From contig JAKZAN010000002.1 of the NCBI GenBank assembly GCA_023053545.1, positions 4,324,375 through 4,388,374 on the forward strand: a DNA stretch of 64,000 nt, given 5' to 3'. Positions 10,906 through 21,924 of the stretch are shown here, one piece after another. Under the pieces are notes generated by a model. It did not search any database. It was given only the letters and a program-made list of their open reading frames with translations, and was not told where the DNA came from. Source of the stretch: Lepidurus packardi (taxonomy: Eukaryota; Arthropoda; Branchiopoda; Notostraca; Triopsidae). The number at the start of each line of letters is the position of its first letter. Position 1 is the first letter of the stretch. The position numbers and the translations under genes are program-made.

Positions 10906-13900
10906 GTTATATTCGGGTGTGGTGATGAAGAGGCGGAATAAGTTTTGACTTCTAATTTTTGTAATTCTTTATACTAGTGTTGTTGTTTTTATTCAAATAG
11001 GCTATCCATTGGATTCCCTGCGTTATTACTTAACAACATTTCAATGACATTGTGCCTTTATGTTGTTAAACGCCGTCCATTAGAAGAAAGCGAAGACATA
11101 AGAAGTGTCTCGGTTCTGGCCCTCGACCCACGTCGTAGTAGAATTCGCCAGAAGTTTCGGTTTGGGAAGCCGTTCTCTGGTTCGCTACCATGGATTGACG
11201 AACCCGAACCGAAGCTGCGTATCACTGCATGTGTTTTTCTTATAAACATCAAACCGTGTCCGGATAGTTTCAAGAGAACGACTCCACAAGTTTGTTGCCT
11301 TTGAACGGATGTGCACCCTATAACGTCAGTTGCTCCCTAGCAAGCAATCAGTGCAGACTTGGTTTTCTCCAGCGACCTTGTGAAAGTTAGTAGTGAGTTT
11401 ATAGTTAAACATTACCAAGCATGTTGAACATTAACAATCGGATTAAGCGTTATCTTCGAAAACATTAAGAATTGGATCTTCCAAAACCTGGAGTCAATTC
11501 AAGTGCGCGTTTAAAGTGTTAAGTGTGGTGTTCGGCAAAACTCTGGTCAGGCCTACGCCAGTAAACAAAAAATGTGTTGGTGTTAAGTGTGCTCTCTACT
11601 TCATCCCTGCCTTACATCATCCTTCGCCGTCGACAGAATTTGCAACTTTAATCTGCTAAGCTGATATTCTGCTACTTGGAGGTAGCTACTTACCTTCTGT
11701 GGGAACCAGGAGAACCAGAAGGAACAGGTATGCCAGGAGTTAAAGTGTTGTTGGCCGGTTAGGTCTTTTGCCGCAACTTTTAATTTCCTGGGCGGCGAAA
11801 AGTCTTTGTTGTTGCCATTCATTAGGTCTTTAATGGTAACAACGAAGCTTTTCTATGGTAAACGGGTGGTGAACGGATTTGGGGAGCCTCTACTGAAGAA
11901 CGCAGCCCTGGCAGGGATGGAAGTTTCGCCCATTTGCCTGATCCTTGGGATCAGGCAATTTCTTCATGCCCCTTTCTTCAAATCCCGGTGTATTCAAGAG
12001 CGAAAAGTGCAGATGGAAGTTTCTTCTGTGGAAGTTTCGCCCATTTGCCTGATCTTCGGGATTCCTTCATGCCCCTTCTTCAAATCCCAGTGTTTCCAAG
12101 AGTGAAAAGTGCCGCGATAGACCGTTCTTCGGGTTGGTCCCTTGGTGAGCTTTCTTCGCATTCAGCGGTGTTTCCAAGATTGCCTGCGATGCTAAAGTCA
12201 ACTTTTGTAAGTCGGAGTGTTCGCGAAGTCGAGGTAAAACATAATCTTTTACTTTCCCATGTCGTTAGATTTTGCTTCGTTTGTATACATTTCGAACTTA
12301 CTTTTTTCTATTTTACGTTTCGTTGCAGGTTCTTTGGTAACGTTAATCGACTAAACTGGGTGAAAGGTGGCGAAAGGGGGAGGACAACTGGGTGTTGCGA
12401 CGCTCATACGATGTACCGAACCGGAAATGCAGAAGTGAGGTCGACTTGACGAACGTCTTAAACGTGTGCAGCTTGTGTTGTTGTTTTTTATTTGTCTGTC
12501 GGAAGTATACAAACACAAAACTCGGCAAGTTTTTCTCCTTCTCCATAGTCCTTCTGCTTTCACATGTTTTATGCAATTTGTGTTGTTGTTTTTTATGTGT
12601 TACCGGAAGTCTACAAACGTGAATCAGGACAAGTTTGATCCTTTTCATACGTTTTGCGTTTTCACCCGTTTTGGGAGCCTTCCTCTGCGGATGTGTTTGT
12701 TCACACGTATTTGTAAGTTTTAAACATTTTGTTTATGAATTGATTTCATGCGTACTGATATTTTTCCCTTTTCTTCTAGTTTTCGGTGGCGAAATGAAGG
12801 GGAAGAGGAAGTAATCCTGTGCCAAGAGGTCAACTTCTAACGAATCCGATTTCAGTTTAAAGTTCATGGGGAGCTTCGAAGTGATTGTTGTAGCACTTTA
12901 ATTTACATTTATAAGTTTTTACTACTCATTGTTTCTTTCAGGCGAGCATCGTTGAGGTCTTCACTATGGCGGTGGCTAACCTTAGACAGCAGTGGCGTTC
13001 TTTGGCAGGCAATTCCTTTGGAAAACACCGTTGGAGGTTTTCATTAGGGCGGTGGCTAACCATAGACAGCAGTGGCGGTCTTTGGCGGGCAATTCCTTTT
13101 GAAAACATCGTTGGAGGTTTTCAATAGGGTGGTGGCTAACCATAGACAGCAGTGGCGGTCTTTGGCGGGCAATTCCTCTTGAAAACATCGTTGGAGGTTT
13201 TCATTAGGGCGGTGGCTAACCATAGACAACAGTGGCGGTCTTTGGCGGGCAATTCCTCTTGAAAACATCGTTGGAGGTTTTCATTAGGGCGGTGGCTAAC
13301 CATAGACAACAGTGGCGGTCTTTGGCGGGCAATTCCTCTTGAAAACATCGTTGGAGGTTTTCATTAGGGCGGTGGCTAACCATAGACAACAGTGGCGGTC
13401 TTTGGCGGGCAATTCCTCTTGAAAACATCGTTGGAGGTTTTCATTAGGGCGGTGGCTAACCATAGACAACAGTGGCGGTCTTTGGCGGGCAATTCCTTTT
13501 GAAAACATCGCTGGAGGTTTTCAATAGGGCGGTGGCTAACCATAGACAACAGTGGCGGTCTTTGGCGGGCAATTCCTTTTGAAAACATCGTTGGAGGTTT
13601 TCAATAGGGCGGTGGCTAACCATATTACAGCAGTGGCGGTCTTTGGCGGGCAGTTCGAACGTTAATTATGGCGGTGGCTAACCTAATCAGTGCGATATCC
13701 GTGTTCGTCCTGCGATATCGGAGTTCACTTTTGTGGCTACAACGCCTGGAACCCTGTCTGGAGGGATTGGCTGATTATCAACATCAACGAGGTGAGAGAC
13801 GCCAGCATTGCGCGCTGGCTGATGGCCAGGGATGCGAATCTACTGCAGGTTTAGTTCTTTGCCAGGACCGGAAAGGAAAGCGAAAAGTAAGTTTTCTTTT

Positions 13901-14830
13901 GAATGCGTTTAACAATTTGATTAATTGGTCTTTTTTTTATCTTATTATAGTTGAAGTGGAAATGAAGCAACAATCTCAAGTGATCCATCGCGGTATTGCC
14001 TCGTTCCCATGATGCGAATTTGTCCGCAGCATGTCAGAGAACCGCAGAACCTCCATCGTCTAGCTTCCAGAAGGTGAATTAGTTTCACATATAAATGAGG
14101 ATGTAATAATGGTGAATTACAATGGAAGAGCGACAAACAGTAGATGACACAACTTTTGTTAGGCAGAAGATCTGATCAAGCAGGAAATGATTGTGATTCT
14201 CCATTTGAAATCAGCGTCCAGGATCGGACCAATTTGCTCGTCATTTTCGTAACTTTAATTTGGTCCCTTACAAGATTATGGACTCGTCGGCCTTGTGTCA
14301 CAATCCGGCGGCTTGCAAATATGTCTTCCAAATCTGCAAAGCACCCTGTGGGTTCGACGTTGTGTATTATTGTAAAAAGTTTTGAGAAGAATTGCTTCAT
14401 ATTTTTTTGTTTTTCTTGTAAAAATATTTCCCTCCAGAAACATTGTTCTAGTGCTGCCTTCTAAATCTGTTCGAATTTTTGTTCTGTGATTTTTTTAGCT
14501 CTGAAAATTGGGATTCTAATATTGTGCAAATGAGGTGTTTTGCTTCCCACTGGAATTCCTTATTTGTTGTACCAAAATGTTCCCCGTAAAATCTAGTTTC
14601 CATAAATATCCTTTTTGTATTATCTGTAATTTTTGCAATAAAAGTGACAATTTTGAATGTTTTTGCGTGTTTTCTCAAAAAAATCCGCTAAAAAGTGGGC
14701 GGGGCCTAAAAAATTGACGAATCCTATTGGTGGATTGGACCAAAAAGGGGGCGTGGCTCCTTTTCGAGCTGGGAAAGCGTTTTCTGGGCTTTTTTCCATA
14801 AGGATCCCTGCACGATCAAGGGGGTCCCCT
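10906..14830 (+). repeat. 4.53-kb tandem repeat unit, copy 3 (3' end diverged)
   Basis: Third copy, near-identical to the others to about 14830, after which similarity falls sharply. It carries an 11-bp deletion at about 11319 (copies 1 and 2 read CACCCTGAAGAAACCCTATAACG), single changes such as AGATGACAC at 14143 and GTCGGCC at 14287, and its own order of minisatellite variants. It is thus the most distinct of the three. Confidence 0.93.
12966..13662 (+). repeat. 80-bp minisatellite array in copy 3
   Basis: Same copy number as the arrays of copies 1 and 2 but a different order of variants. Here four neighbouring units in a row are of the CTCTTGAAAAC / TTTTCATTAGGG type, where the other arrays alternate. 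The first unit also has AACACCGTTGG. This fits local exchange inside the array after unit duplication. Confidence 0.92.
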
Positions 14831-15300
14831 TCAAAAATCGTCAAAAATTGAGAGCCTCGCCCCTTTCCCTGTTCCCAACTCCCCTGCTTTGTTTCCTATC
14901 CCCGATATTCGAACTCGTGATGCCACTGCTTCATAATTTCGAATATGAGTATGGAAACTTTGCCAGGAAGGCAATGAGTACTGAGAAAGGAAGCCATTTA
15001 ATATTTAGCTTTTTTGACGAAATAAAATACCTCGACCGGGTTTCGAACCGGGCTCCTTTGTTCCCCCAGTCGTGCGTCCTATCCATTCGGTCACACGCTT
15101 ATGGTGCATATGTGTTGCACGTCCTATAAATTCAATGAATGAACTAAGCTATGTATAGTGTATACAGGCGGGAAACCGCCGATTAATTTCGCTCGATTTC
15201 GCTCCGTTCGCTCGATTAATGAAAATGAACCGTTTGCCTATTGCCATACCTTGTATTCCCTCGATGTTTGCAATGTCATATTTTATTTGTTGTAGTTATT
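14831..15300 (+). repeat. Diverged 3' end of copy 3
   Basis: This interval is the counterpart of 5772-6220 but with many substitutions. It begins near CCCCTTCAAAAATCG and continues through a related tRNA-like element and the stretch ending ACCTTGTATTCCCTCGATG. A short block with TTTCGCTCGATTTCGCTCCG is not in the other copies. The sharp drop in identity marks the edge of homogenisation. Confidence 0.75.
15030..15100 (-). repeat. tRNA-derived element, diverged copy
   Basis: On the minus strand: GTGACCGAATGG (A-box-like), then GGTTCGAAACC (perfect B box) and CGGTCGAGG. It is clearly related to the elements at 5981 and 10511 and fails the acceptor pairing in the same way. The B box has changed yet still fits the consensus. 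Confidence 0.5.
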
Positions 15301-15714
15301 TCGAAATATATTAAAAACTCTTTACTTATTTTTGTTCATGAGCCAAAATCATTCAAAGCACAAAAGAACTACAAAGCGATGTATTTTGCTTTGCATTACT
15401 TTTATTAAAAGCTCACACAATACACTTTTTCAGATGACAACCTACATTCGCTATGGACCCCAATGCCAGTCACGTCAAGTACAACACTTATTCGTTTGAA
15501 GCCAATTTTTTTTAATAATGACGAAAGATTTGTTTGAGTTTGATTTGCATAAAACGTATCCGTAACTTCTCCATTTGATCAACACGTTCTCCGGATTTAG
15601 TTACCAACGTACGTAATGTATCCCGGAGTTAAAAATTTCCACTAGTGTGTCACTGTCGAACAATTAATTTTTATTTTTTTTCAGCTGGTGGAGTGAAAGT
15701 GCAAGTTTTAACGT

Positions 15715-15740
15715 TTCTCATCAACTTTCGTTGATGAGAA
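15715..15740. other. Perfect 11-bp hairpin next to telomere-like array
   Basis: TTCTCATCAAC, a 4-base loop TTTC, and GTTGATGAGAA form a perfect stem. With one mismatch the pairing extends to AACG/CGTT. It sits immediately before the CCTAA array. Confidence 0.8.
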
Positions 15741-15744
15741 TCGT

Positions 15745-15834
15745 TAACCTAACCTAACCTAACCTAATCTAACCTAAGCAAACCTATAACCTAACCTCTA
15801 ACCTAAGCTAACCTAACCTATCCTGACCTAAACT
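15745..15834 (-). repeat. Interstitial TTAGG-type telomere-like array
   Basis: About 90 bp of CCTAA repeats on the + strand (TTAGG on the minus strand). The first four copies are perfect, followed by degenerate copies such as TAATCTAACCTAAGC and CTATCCTGACC. TTAGG is the telomere repeat of most arthropods. Decay and position inside the window argue for an internal relic or seed and not an active chromosome end. Confidence 0.85.
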
Positions 15835-16083
15835 AATTCATTTCCAATCCAACAACAATTTTCAACTCGAGTTACACCCATTTGTCATTCCTTTTCCGGA
15901 GAACGTTTTGCAACAATAATACACACTAGTGTCAATTTTATCTCCGAGTTCCGAAACTGGAGAACCTGTTGCATTTGATTCAGGGCAAACACACTCCTTG
16001 ATGCGGCATTAAGACGAACTATAGAGCAAAACAAAATGACGTTATACTCATATGCCAAAGTCAGGCTGTTTTTGTAGGCGATC

Positions 16084-16795
16084 ATGGATATGCAAGCAAA
16101 ATTGGAAAAATATCGCAAGAAAAAAGAGAAAGAAAAGTTTCTTGCCAACAAAGTGAAGTTATCTTTCACCGAACGTTACTTTCCAGCTTTAGTGACATCC
16201 TGGTTTGTTCGAAAAGGACTGCCAACTTCTGAAAACTCGGAATCTAAGACTAAAGAACCCGTTTTAACTCCCGTTCCTCCTTTGGAAGCACAACAAAACT
16301 TCTTGAACGAAAAGAAACTCAAGGCAGACTTAAGAAAAAGAGGAAAATCCACCCTGGACCAACCAGTCGAAAATTATGTAAATTAATTTAGAGTAGAAAC
16401 CATATACATATTAACTTAATATGCCTGGAAATAATAAGTCTGGAAATCAAAACACGTGACTTAATAATTAAGTCACGTGTTTTGATTTCCAGACTCCATT
16501 TACCAAAGATGAAGTAGACATGGAAACAAATCCATGGACCAAACTAGATTGCCTAATCCTGGCATTAAAGCTGACACTGTGGATAATCTTGCTGAAGCTC
16601 TTTATTCATCTGGAATTCGCTGCTGTCTTCGTCGTATTTTCCATGTTTTATCTCATGTGGACCAATTTCCGGAAGGACCGACGAAAACCTTGGGAGCCTA
16701 GCGCCTACTCGGTGTTTAACCCTAATTGTGAAGCTATTGAAGGCACTATAACACCAGAACAGTTTGAAAGAGAGCTCCGCTATGGAGCCTTGTGA
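16084..16795 (+). CDS. SAYSD1: SAYSvFN domain-containing protein 1 homologue
   Basis: Two exons: 16084-16377 and 16493-16795, joined in phase 0, encoding 198 aa. The N-terminal half is basic and partly helical (KLEKYRKKKEKEK). Residues about 120-156 form a hydrophobic hairpin-like membrane segment, followed at 168-174 by the diagnostic SAYSVFN motif, then NPNCEAIEGT and a C-terminal EQFERELR. Human SAYSD1 has the same order, SAYSVFNPGCEAI and a similar length. Family knowledge: it is an ER membrane protein tied to UFM1-dependent clearance of stalled translocons. The first ATG of the open frame is taken as start. The single intron ends in an unusual perfect hairpin, annotated separately. Confidence 0.9.
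16437..16495. other. Perfect 29-bp inverted repeat spanning the SAYSD1 3' splice site
   Basis: The arms are 16437-16465 and 16467-16495 with a single-base spacer. The right arm contains the acceptor TTTGATTTCCAG and the first three bases of exon 2. The left arm is its exact reverse complement. Each arm holds a CACGTG palindrome. In pre-mRNA this would fold into a very stable hairpin that hides the acceptor. Confidence 0.9.
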
Positions 16796-17003
16796 TACAT
16801 TTTACATAATACAAAAAAATTTCCTTACAAAACTGAGCATATGCGTATCGGGTCATGGATCAGTTACAAAAGTTAACACGCATAAATTCAAGACAGAAGG
16901 GAAGAAAGGCAAAATTAAGTATCTGTCCATCGTATCGGAAGAATTGTGATCTTTGTTCGAGAATCACCATTAGGCGTTTACAAAAATAAGTCAAAGATAG
17001 TAA

Positions 17004-20000
17004 TCACCTCGCGTTCATCATGCTTTCGAGCTCTTTAACGCGATCCCGAAATTCCCTTTGCTTATATTTCAATAGCTCACGTTGCAAAGTTTGGCGTAAG
17101 GCTTTCAAATCAGGCAGATCATCGCAAGACTTGATATTGAGCAAAGTGCTGTCCACTGTTCGCCAAACCGGGCTGTGCCAACGTTTCAAAGAACCCGCGC
17201 GCCAAAGGTCTGACACCTTAGTACATTTGACGTACTCGGACAAGAGCATGTTCCATATGACTCCCACAGTTGCGAAATAATCCAACTAGTACACAAAATT
17301 AATTTATAATTAAGACAAGAAATGGGCATAAATGAATTTACTTGATAACTCCAAGACTTTCCGGTGCGCATTTCAATACAGCGGAAATCAGCAGTGCTAA
17401 AAACGTTCATAAACGAAGTTCTTGGCGGATATAAACTCATGTCAATACTTCGCCCCCAGTCTATAAGTTTCAACGTATTCACTTCATAAGCAAATACCGA
17501 TTTTTCACTCCAATTCTCCAACGCTTTCTCCAGACAAGGGCTAAACAGTAACAAAGTTTCGAAAATTTCTATACGAAAAATACTTCAAGTAAAACTTACA
17601 AGTTCTGAAGCATGATATTATCTGCCTTAATATCGCCATGGATGATCTCCGCTGCCTTGAGGCCTTCTAATATGTACAATAACTCGCACGAAAAGTACAA
17701 TACGAGTACTTCGGGCATTCCAGTGTTCTACAAGTTAAGTAATTACCAACACTGAAACCGTTTTAAAAGTTTTCATTAACCTACCTTAAGCTTGTATGCA
17801 TTAATAACGTCCAAAAGCGTTCCTTTGGGCCAATACGCGTTGACCAAAATGTTCCCGTTGTTGTAAAATATACCATGATCCACTTGCATACAGCCGTCCG
17901 CCTTTAAAGATCAGAATTTTTCTTAATCAACACCAAAAACAATGCAAAATAAAAAACATAAACAAACCAAAAACATAATCGAACTTTTTTTTACCACAAA
18001 ATCAAAGCAATGCTCAGTAAGGCGAGATCGTAGTTCAACGCAAATATAAAATTCCCATAGTCCAGCTTCAACTTGAACTTTCAAGACAACGCGCTGCATA
18101 TCATTATCGCGCTCAGCCGTGAAAACCTTGGCGTACGCTCCTTCGCCTATGCATTTCTGGACTCGGTAGCCGAATCCGCCAGCCTGGAATGCCGTGTTCG
18201 GCTTCATGGCCGGTAAATCGCTGTTCACGAACTCGAAACCAGCCTTCTGGGACCAAACCTCCTTTCGCTGGGACAACCAATGGTCCCGTATCTTCTCATC
18301 GAAGGGGTCGTGGTCTACCTCCAAGACTTGTCCAACAACTGGTTCTGGGTTGCTTACTTTCGGCAAGTGAGCGACAAGAAAATCCGCTGATGGCGATGTT
18401 TGTGTATATTCGGGTAAAACATCCAGTTTGGTTTTGCCCCAACTGGTCAAAAGCCCTTGTGTACAGTTGCTCTGGCTCCCCGCGGAAGAAGCTGAAGATG
18501 AACTCGCGCAGGAAGACGAGGTTGATCGAAATTCTCGAGACAGCTCCATAATAGGACTCAACTTCTGGGTCAATACCTCGATGACTTGGTTTTCTACGAG
18601 ACCTTTAGATTCAGGCTTATTATCGACTTTGCCCAAATTTCTCGTCGCCAAACCTAACGCGGCAGAAGTGTCATCTTCTACATCGTTTCGACTCTGCTGA
18701 ACATTGAACAGGGGAAGCATTGGAGTCGACGATATCTTCAGTCCTTGGGCGAATAAACCGGGACTCCGGGGTGGCAACAAGGTAAAGTTGGTAAGATCGG
18801 CTGGGAACGGCGGAATAACGCTCATTTCTTCCGCAATCTTACCGTCTTCTTCGTTTTCCTCAACTTCCTCAGATGGGGCGGTAGCGATATCCAACGCGGG
18901 CTGCAGGATTCCCGCGAGAGGAGTGCGTTTTTGAGGAACAACGGAGTCCACTGGACGCTCGTTTTCCTTGTCTTCGTCTTCCTCCAAGGCCTTCAGCTGT
19001 TTCGCGAGCTCAGCGAACAATTCCGGTTGATTTCCTCTAGGCATCTCGCTTTTCTCTGTTGGATCGATGTAGATGTTGAGCGAATTCGATTTCGGCAGTG
19101 CCTTAGCTTGATTTCGTTGTTCCGGATCCTCGTAAATAGCCAACGGCGCCGGTTTCGCCAGCTCTTTCTCTTGTTGTGGATCGACATAGACTTGAAATGC
19201 CGCGCAAACTGGCTCAACTTCTTTAGGCGGCGATGGAGTAATATCTAGCACGCCTAACGCTTTACGTTTAGGCTTAACCGCTTGGTTTCGCATGGATTCG
19301 CACGCAAATTTCCCTTCATTGTTCTCGCTATCATCGCAAAAGACTTCAAATAGTCTTTGCGTAGGTACATTCCCATCTACATTGCTTTTAACGATATCAA
19401 TTGGAGTATTGAAGTTAAGTGCGGTACACGAAACTGGTATTTGTACCGGGTTCGAAACAGTTTCGTCTCGGTAGACTGCAAATTTGGGTTTAAAGGATCC
19501 AGACTCCATCGCTGGTTCTACCGTGGGTTTCAGACTGGGTTCAGGCATAATAGCTGATCCGCTGAACAGATTATCGATGAAATTTCGTGCCATACGAGTG
19601 TGGACAGTTGGCTCGGTAGTTTTGTCCAGCAGCGAAGTTTCTTTCGAAGGCGGGTTCTCTTGTTTCCCCTCAAACACGCTGTTTTGGGCAGAAATTGCAG
19701 GTAACGGGTCTTTTCGGATGCCGGGAATGTTTAAAATTGAAGTTTCTTTGACGGAAGGGACGTTCTCTTGTCTCAAGAGGCCGTTTTGAGGGATTTCGGG
19801 GAGGAGGGGAATGTCAATGCCAGCGATGTCTGTTTGGGTGCTCATCTCGCAGAACGTTTTCGCAATTGGGGCCTTGGGAGAGACTGCCCGTGCTCTTTTC
19901 TCTTTAGCCCGTGAAGCTCGGAGTTCCTCAATGGATTTTTCGCTATCATTTACATAAATGTCTTTGAAGCACGCCATGTACTTCTTGGTTGGATCCGGCA

Positions 20001-21597
20001 GCTCAGGGACCATGCCTGGAATGCTGTTGAATTCTTCTTCGGTGAGAAATTCAGTGCATGGAACTTTAACCATGGGTGATTCTTGAGGCGGCTGAGTTTT
20101 GGGCAAACGCCGCGGGTTTTGTTTATATTCTAGAGCTCGCAGCTGCTCGATGGAGTACTCGGTGGTACCAGCATAAATGCGGTCCAGGCAGCACATGAAT
20201 TTCAATGTGGGATCTTGAGCTTCTTGGAAGAAAAGCGGAGTTTTGATGGCTTCCTCGGTGGGCTCTGGTTTGCGAGGTTTGAGGATGTTGCTTAACGCAG
20301 CTCTGTGCGGGGTTGCTACTGGAGCAGGTTGACCACGATCTTCGTGGATGTGGAAGGCGGGAGCTACGTAAGTTGACGCATGAGCTAAGGGTACGATGCC
20401 AGTCGTTTTTTGGCCTAAACGGACTTTGCTCCAAGCTCCGGGTTGACTGCTGTTCTCTTTGTTGACCTTGGTTTGGATAGGTGGAACGGTACCAGGTGCA
20501 AATGGCTGATCACTGATCTCATTCTCATCCTATTAAGAAGATTTAGATTTATTTGGTATAGGAATGGGGAAAAGCGACAACTATTTACTTGGTAGACAGT
20601 GAGACCGGGTTTGGAGTGACTGTGTTGTGAACTAGCGGGTTTAGGAATGTGCGACGCAACAGGTACAACCCCTGCTCGGCCCTTAACATGGTCCCCGACA
20701 CGAACAATGGGAGCTATAGCTTTTTTCCCCATTGGCTTTAAAGCATTGAAAACACTGCGCCCCTGGTTTTCTTCTTCGGATTCGTCGTTGTCGTGACAGG
20801 TAGAACGCATAGCGTTGACGGTATTTGTAGCAACTCGGGCTTGAAAGCGTCTGAAAGCGGAATAGTTAACATTAGATACTATTTGTGAAGCAGACAAAGG
20901 GAGAGTAGATTACGCTAAGCTTTCTTGCAAAAGCTGTACCGGCTTAGCCTCATTCGTCAACCCCAGCTTGTGAATCCTCTCAGCTTCTTTCATATTTCCG
21001 CTGATCTCCAAAACATCGGCCCAACGGGCGTAGAACTCGGCCAGGGATTTGAAGTAGCCTTGGCTATACAACTGTTCATAGCTCTCTTTACCGTTTTCCG
21101 TGTTATCTAACTAGAAAAATAAAATAAAAATCTTATAGAAGCAAGATTTTATGAATGGAATATGAGATTATGAGGCTGAAGCCTACATATTTCATCCAAA
21201 CATCCAGAAAGCGGGTATCTTCTTGGTATTTGGCTTTCTCGTGAAGCGCTGACAAACATTTTTCCAGTAGGACTATCAGATTTCCATCGCGGCAGCCTTT
21301 GGGGTAGTTTTGTTCAACCCAGTTTATGTATCTGCTCCAGGGATCAAGCGGATCAATGCCTTTGTATGCTCTTAGCTCCGCTTCAAACTCACTAATAACA
21401 CATATAATCATGTTACAATACACCTAAATGCATTGAAGAAATCTATTAATTAACCTTTTCTTCTCAGCCTTCTTACGATTCGCAGATTCAGCCGTTGATC
21501 CATCGTTAGGTCCCAAGGAAGCCAACAGCTCGTTGATCATTCGACCCTTTTTTAGGGGTTGAATATTCTCTTTGCAGAGCTCCCAAGACTGCTCCAT
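17004..21597 (-). CDS. MadBub-type spindle checkpoint kinase (BUB1/BUBR1 family)
   Basis: Nine exons: 21455-21597, 21187-21391, 20914-21110, 20589-20850, 17995-20529, 17785-17901, 17600-17727, 17342-17540 and 17004-17285. They join in frame to 1355 aa. The N terminus has a KEN box (9-11) and a Mad3/BUB1 TPR-like region (DPWSRYINWVEQNYP). A second KEN lies at 293-295 and a third at 790-792. Two GLEBS-like BUB3-binding motifs lie at about 378-401 and 448-474. ABBA-like motifs lie at 328, 619, 663, 714, 732 and 753. A KARD-like LSPIME lies at 926-931. The C-terminal kinase keeps GEGAYAKV (1064-1071), VVLK (K1086), HGDIKADN (D1185, K1187, N1190) and DWG (1223-1225). Such proteins inhibit APC/C-CDC20 until kinetochores attach. 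The mix of BUBR1 and BUB1 traits suggests an undivided MadBub. Confidence 0.93.
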
Positions 21598-21924
21598 GGT
21601 CAACTACTTATTTTTATATAAAACTCACTCACTCTTAACTCTTTAATGCTAAAATTTGAGTTCAAAACTCTAAAAAACTCCAGAGAGCCGTTGACACCGC
21701 TTAGTTAATGCAACGCGCCATATTTAAAACGGTTACTATCGGCATCGATTAACAATACATCGGTTTTTCTTTACTATCGGGAATCGGCTAGAGGAAACGA
21801 TGCAAACATTCCATCCAATCTCTCGACACAGTCCTTAGTCGTCGCAATATATTTACCTTCATCCAAAAAAGAAAACGCGATATTGAATTCGTAATATAAT
21901 TTATAAATGTGAACCTTTTCAATC
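21598..21924. promoter_or_regulatory. Bidirectional promoter interval between MadBub and DCAF5
   Basis: Only 327 bp separate the two divergent start codons. The interval contains TTCAAA at 21661 (a CHR-like core), AACGCGCCATATTT at 21712 and two ATCG-rich blocks (GCATCGATTAAC, ACATCGG). A shared promoter follows from the geometry. The factor sites are guesses from short motifs. Confidence 0.5.

Noticed and set aside
15745-15834. Active chromosome end
   Set aside because: The TTAGG-type array is short, degenerate and followed directly by single-copy genes, so it is internal in this assembly.
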